Shown here: positions 14,242 through 16,427 of the stretch, in pieces
Numbering within the stretch: position 1 is the stretch's first letter
Layout: each line of letters begins with the position of its first letter
Assembly: GCA_900544445.1 (NCBI GenBank)
Contig: UQVK01000088.1
Location: 1 to 16,427, forward strand
Length of the DNA: 16,427 bases
Direction: 5' to 3'
Source of the DNA: an uncultured Lachnospiraceae bacterium
Lineage (GTDB): Bacteria > Bacillota > Clostridia > Lachnospirales > Lachnospiraceae
Notes under the pieces: generated by a model
What the model was told of the DNA's origin: nothing
Database searches by the model: none
Seen by the model: only the letters and a program-made list of their open reading frames with translations
Translations under genes and position numbers: made by a program

Positions 14242-14517
14242 ATGAAAGCATTGATTGTTTTAGTTATAACATTTGCTTTATTGGCAATACAATTTTATTG
14301 GGGAGTACGAAAAAAGAAAGTTTTGGGAGCTATTATTCCTCTTGTAATGACTGCGCTATTTATTACAATAAGTTTTTTGGAGAAAACAACCGAATACGCT
14401 ATCACAGGAGTTATCTGTATAGCAGCTATTATTATCGTGTGGTTCATAGGATATTTTAAATCTACCAAATATGAAAAATCTGAAATTGACAAAATGAAAG
14501 CAAAGGATATTAACTAA
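14242..14517 (+). CDS. Small three-span membrane protein, paralogue B
   Basis: A 91-residue protein with hydrophobic segments at about 2-20, 27-46 and 53-71 and a charged tail at 72-91 containing EIDKMKAKD. ATG 14242 is chosen because AAAGGAGA lies eight bases upstream; an in-frame ATG at 14224 lies ahead of that site. It follows paralogue A after 22 bases in the same operon. The middle span with its Gly and Pro (GAIIPLVMTALF) aligns with GGVVPLLWIGLL in paralogue A, and the tails share KMKAKD, but the first spans have diverged. The pair may form a hetero-oligomer. The function is unknown. Confidence 0.75.
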   Translation: MKALIVLVITFALLAIQFYWGVRKKKVLGAIIPLVMTALFITISFLEKTTEYAITGVICIAAIIIVWFIGYFKSTKYEKSEIDKMKAKDIN

Positions 14518-14521
14518 GTAG

Positions 14522-14698
14522 CACACTGAAAAGGCCGGTTGGGATTTAATTGCACATCCAGCGCAAGCATGGTTAGACGGTAAAGGTAATACCGAAACCC
14601 TCATAACAGCAATAAAACAGGCTGATAAAGAGTGCGGGAGTTGTGGTTGCGACCTTGACCCTTTGTATAAAAAAGCGTTAGAATTATTAAACGCATGA
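14522..14698 (+). pseudogene. Headless remnant of a Cys-containing ICE-type protein
   Basis: An open frame of 58 codons without a start codon runs from just after an in-frame TAG (14519-14521) to TGA 14696-14698. It begins EKAGWDLIAHPAQAWLDG, continues with NTETLITAIKQADKECGSCG and ends DLDPLYKKALELLNA. The even codon use and coherent sequence mark it as coding DNA that has lost its N-terminus. It resembles small conserved proteins of Firmicute conjugative elements, by general impression only; I cannot give a family name. The break lies right after the membrane-protein operon, so the junction near 14520 may be a deletion or insertion point. Confidence 0.6.
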
Positions 14699-14735
14699 CA
14701 ACTAAATAGCTGCTACCCTTACAGTAGCACTACCG

Positions 14736-14775
14736 AGCAGGAAATCTTGAAAAGGACTTCCTGCTTTTTCTTTTG
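14736..14775 (+). terminator. Rho-independent terminator
   Basis: AGCAGGAA (14736-14743) pairs with TTCCTGCT (14758-14765) over a 14-base loop and is followed by TTTTCTTTT. It would end transcripts of the remnant and possibly of the whole DUF2089 operon. A six-bp stem TGCTAC/GTAGCA lies just upstream at 14711-14729. Confidence 0.75.
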
Positions 14776-14797
14776 CCAAAATCAGAAAGGAGAACCT

Positions 14798-14944
14798 ATG
14801 CAGGAAAACACACAGACAGCCACTAAGACCACCGCCGTCCCGAAGCCGCAGACCGTCAAGCAGAAAATCGGCAAGACCACCTATGTCCGTGGGCTATATG
14901 GTTTAATGGCTGCTGATTTTTTGCTCGATAAGCTGAAAATTTAA
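14798..14944 (+). CDS. TnpW-like small transposon protein, possibly truncated
   Basis: A 48-residue protein starts at ATG 14798 with AAAGGAG just upstream. Its Thr/Pro-rich start and the core KQKIGKTTYV at about 31-40 resemble TnpW-type proteins of Tn4451-like integrative elements, whose role is not clear. In those proteins the core is usually followed by a longer VxLHFS...DK stretch. Here the tail GLYGLMAADFLLDKLKI differs and ends early, so this may be a truncated or rearranged copy. It ends three bases before the convergent kinase gene. No tnpX-type recombinase is in the window, so it is probably a leftover of a larger element. Confidence 0.5.
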   Translation: MQENTQTATKTTAVPKPQTVKQKIGKTTYVRGLYGLMAADFLLDKLKI

Positions 14945-14947
14945 TAA

Positions 14948-15457
14948 CTAAAACAATTCTTTAATAATGATATCCGCGCATTCAGATGGACTGTACAAAC
15001 TTGTATCTACTCTCAACCTATACTTTATGTTTTTTGCCAACAATTCGTACTGTTCATCCGACTGGCTTTCATATCGATCTCCACGAATAATATTTCTCTT
15101 TCTACATATATCCAGAGGACAATATACTTCAACCAAATCAAGCGGATTATCCCTCAGTATTTCTAATAACCGCTGATAATGAGGAGATATTTCATCTCTT
15201 TCTACTAATATTCCATCAATAAGAACATTTTTGCCCATATCTGAATAGAGTTTCGCAGTATGGTACATCATAATAATTACTTCGCTAAGATACTTCCAAT
15301 AGTTTTCACGCAAATATTTCTCTCCGACCATCTCCTGAAACAAATCATTGGCAACAACATAAAAGAATATGTCATCACGCTCTTGAAGAGCTTCGACGAT
15401 TGATGTTTTCCCTGCGCTTGTCACCCCGTTCAAAAAAATAATACGTCCTTTATCCAC
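14948..15457 (-). CDS. Chloramphenicol-phosphotransferase-like small-molecule kinase
   Basis: A 169-residue P-loop kinase of the CPT family (Pfam CPT-like). Walker A GVTSAGKTS is at 11-19, and Asp38 in VVANDLF sits where the Streptomyces venezuelae enzyme has its catalytic Asp37. A lid-type GDR is at 126-128, and the family's closing pattern RVDTSLYSPSECADII is at 149-164. The Streptomyces enzyme phosphorylates the primary hydroxyl of chloramphenicol; other members may act on other small molecules, so drug resistance is inferred, not shown. The start is GTG 15457 with GAGG seven bases upstream. Its own extended -10 promoter lies at 15503. The gene is AT-rich, unlike the uvrA-family gene upstream, and is likely acquired. 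Confidence 0.75.
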   Translation of the reverse strand: MDKGRIIFLNGVTSAGKTSIVEALQERDDIFFYVVANDLFQEMVGEKYLRENYWKYLSEVIIMMYHTAKLYSDMGKNVLIDGILVERDEISPHYQRLLEILRDNPLDLVEVYCPLDICRKRNIIRGDRYESQSDEQYELLAKNIKYRLRVDTSLYSPSECADIIIKELF

Positions 15458-15502
15458 TCTATTACCTCACATAATTTCAGTTTATCTCTTGGATATGAAA
15501 CA

Positions 15503-15511
15503 ATTATACCA
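15503..15511 (-). promoter_or_regulatory. Extended -10 promoter of the CPT-like kinase
   Basis: On the minus strand TGGTATAAT gives a perfect -10 with the TGn extension, about 46 bases before the GTG start. No good -35 is visible upstream, only an A-run. Confidence 0.65.
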
Positions 15512-15586
15512 CGGTTTTTTTTAACAAATAACTCTTTATATCGTCTCTGCCCTCACTGTGTTCATACCTTACCCGGCCATAAACGG

Positions 15587-16427
15587 TCACAGGAATTTTC
15601 CAGTCAGACTTTCCGGTGTCCTGCGGATCTGATCCGGCGTTCCGGCCGCAACGATCCGGCCGCCCTCCTCTCCGCCTCCCGGACCCATATCGATGATGTA
15701 ATCGGCGCTGCGGATCACATCCAGATCGTGCTCGATCACGATCACGGTGGCGCCGTTTTCGATGAGCGTTTCAAATACGCCGAGCAGGGTGCGCACATCC
15801 AGCGGATGCAGTCCGATGGTCGGCTCGTCGAAGACGAACACGGAATCCGACTGGGCCTTTCCCATTTCGCTGGCAAGCTTCAGACGCTGCGCCTCTCCGC
15901 CGGAAAGGCCGGGCGTTTCCTCACCCAGCGTCAGATAGCCAAGGCCCAGATCCTGCAGGACCTGCAGGCGCTGATGCACCAGCTTCAGGCTTTCGCAGGC
16001 CTTCAGGGCCGTATTCACATCCATTGCCATCAGCTCCGGAAGCGACCAGGCCTGGCCCTCTTTCTTCTCATATTTCACCCGCTCTGCTTCTTTTGCGTAA
16101 CGGGAGCCCCGGCACTGAGGGCAGGGGATGTCCACATCCGGCAGAAACTGTACGTCCAGGCTGATTTCTCCGGTTCCGTCGCAGACCGGACAGCGCAGCT
16201 TTCCGGTGTTGTAGGAAAAATCTCCGGCCTTATAGCCCAGCCGCTTCGCATCCGGCGTCCTTGCGAATATTTTGCGCAGCTCGTCATGGACGTTAGCATA
16301 GGTGGCTACAGTAGAGCGCACGTTGATGCCGATGGGCGCAGCGTCGATCAGCTTCACCTGCCGGATGCCCGCGCTGTCCACAAAACGCACATGCTCCGGG
16401 AGCCTCTTGCGCGATACACCCGGAGGG
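15587..16427 (-). CDS. UvrA-family excinuclease ATPase, C-terminal part, cut by the window edge
   Basis: The last 279 residues of a UvrA-like protein; the frame remains open at the right edge of the window. It has the second zinc finger (CPVC, 19 residues, then CPQC), the ABC signature LSGGEAQRLKLASEM, Walker B VFVFDEPTIGLHP, switch histidine in IEHDLDVI, and the usual end GTPDQIRRTPESLTGKFL. UvrA finds DNA damage with UvrB. The sequence before the zinc finger (VRSTVATYANVHDELRKIFA) departs from the canonical RSNPATYTGVFDxIR pattern, so this may be a UvrA paralogue of the kind linked to drug tolerance rather than the housekeeping copy. No clear terminator follows before the next promoter. Confidence 0.88.
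   Translation of the reverse strand, partial: PPGVSRKRLPEHVRFVDSAGIRQVKLIDAAPIGINVRSTVATYANVHDELRKIFARTPDAKRLGYKAGDFSYNTGKLRCPVCDGTGEISLDVQFLPDVDIPCPQCRGSRYAKEAERVKYEKKEGQAWSLPELMAMDVNTALKACESLKLVHQRLQVLQDLGLGYLTLGEETPGLSGGEAQRLKLASEMGKAQSDSVFVFDEPTIGLHPLDVRTLLGVFETLIENGATVIVIEHDLDVIRSADYIIDMGPGGGEEGGRIVAAGTPDQIRRTPESLTGKFL

Larger units (their letters stand above)
13430..15545. other. AT-rich accessory island between pheST and a uvrA-family gene
   Basis: Base composition falls sharply after the pheST promoter and rises again in the uvrA-family gene. In between lie a DUF2089 operon, a headless ICE-type gene remnant, a TnpW-like ORF and a chloramphenicol-phosphotransferase-like kinase. No intact recombinase, transposase or clear end repeats are visible, so this is probably a worn mobile-element footprint or several separate insertions. 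Edges are approximate. From about 13372 to 13644 there is no gene, only the two promoter regions and AT-rich DNA. Confidence 0.6.

Noticed and set aside
1..16427. CRISPR array, tRNA or rRNA genes
   Set aside because: No regularly spaced direct repeats with unique spacers, no cloverleaf-like sequence and no rRNA-like stretch were seen on either strand.

Overview
The window looks like a chromosomal segment from a GC-rich anaerobic Firmicute of the Clostridia, probably Lachnospiraceae-like. The reasons are the strong AGGAGG-type ribosome binding sites, a T-box leader on pheST, a MarR/heterodimeric ABC exporter operon, a NiaR-type repressor and Tn4451/ICE-type gene remnants. This assignment is inferred from gene content and style, not from a database match. 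The core genes are GC-rich. Two stretches, about 1-720 and 13430-15545, are clearly AT-rich and hold accessory or decaying genes.

Layout. 1-374 holds two broken or very short genes on the minus strand: a 54-residue kinase N-terminus and a frameshifted Cys-rich DUF3795-like protein. 375-710 has no gene but carries alternating inverted copies of an ACGGTT motif. A doubtful 44-residue small ORF (711-845, minus) lies opposite niaR (925-1440, plus). niaR is followed by a promoter, a 22-bp palindromic operator and a PTS-EIIC-like membrane transporter (1514-2581), which I read as a niacin uptake module. 2622-6555 (minus) is a marR-ABC-ABC operon. Its two ABC half-transporters form a heterodimer with one degenerate ATPase site. 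Its promoter is bracketed by inverted repeats, and a GNAT acetyltransferase gene (6729-7292) diverges from it. 7276-9164 (minus) is a flavin-binding PNPOx/Nim-like protein plus MATE transporter operon, with its own promoter and a leader containing a terminator-like hairpin.

9379-13371 (minus) is the pheST operon under a T-box leader whose specifier codon can be read as UUC (Phe). Between the T-box terminator and pheS sit five consecutive stem-loops. The last of these, a GCCGCC/GGCGGC hairpin joined directly to the Shine-Dalgarno sequence, has a near-identical partner just upstream of niaR.

13430-15545 is an AT-rich accessory island. It contains an operon of a DUF2089 regulator and two paralogous 91-residue membrane proteins, a headless ICE-type gene remnant, a terminator, a TnpW-like ORF and a chloramphenicol-phosphotransferase-like kinase. 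The window ends inside the C-terminal part of a UvrA-family gene (minus).

I see no CRISPR array, tRNA, rRNA or complete transposase. The most interesting items are the shared hairpin-plus-SD element before niaR and pheS, the unusual pheS leader, the DUF2089/paralogous membrane protein operon, and the NiaR operator in front of a PTS-like transporter that has no PTS partners.
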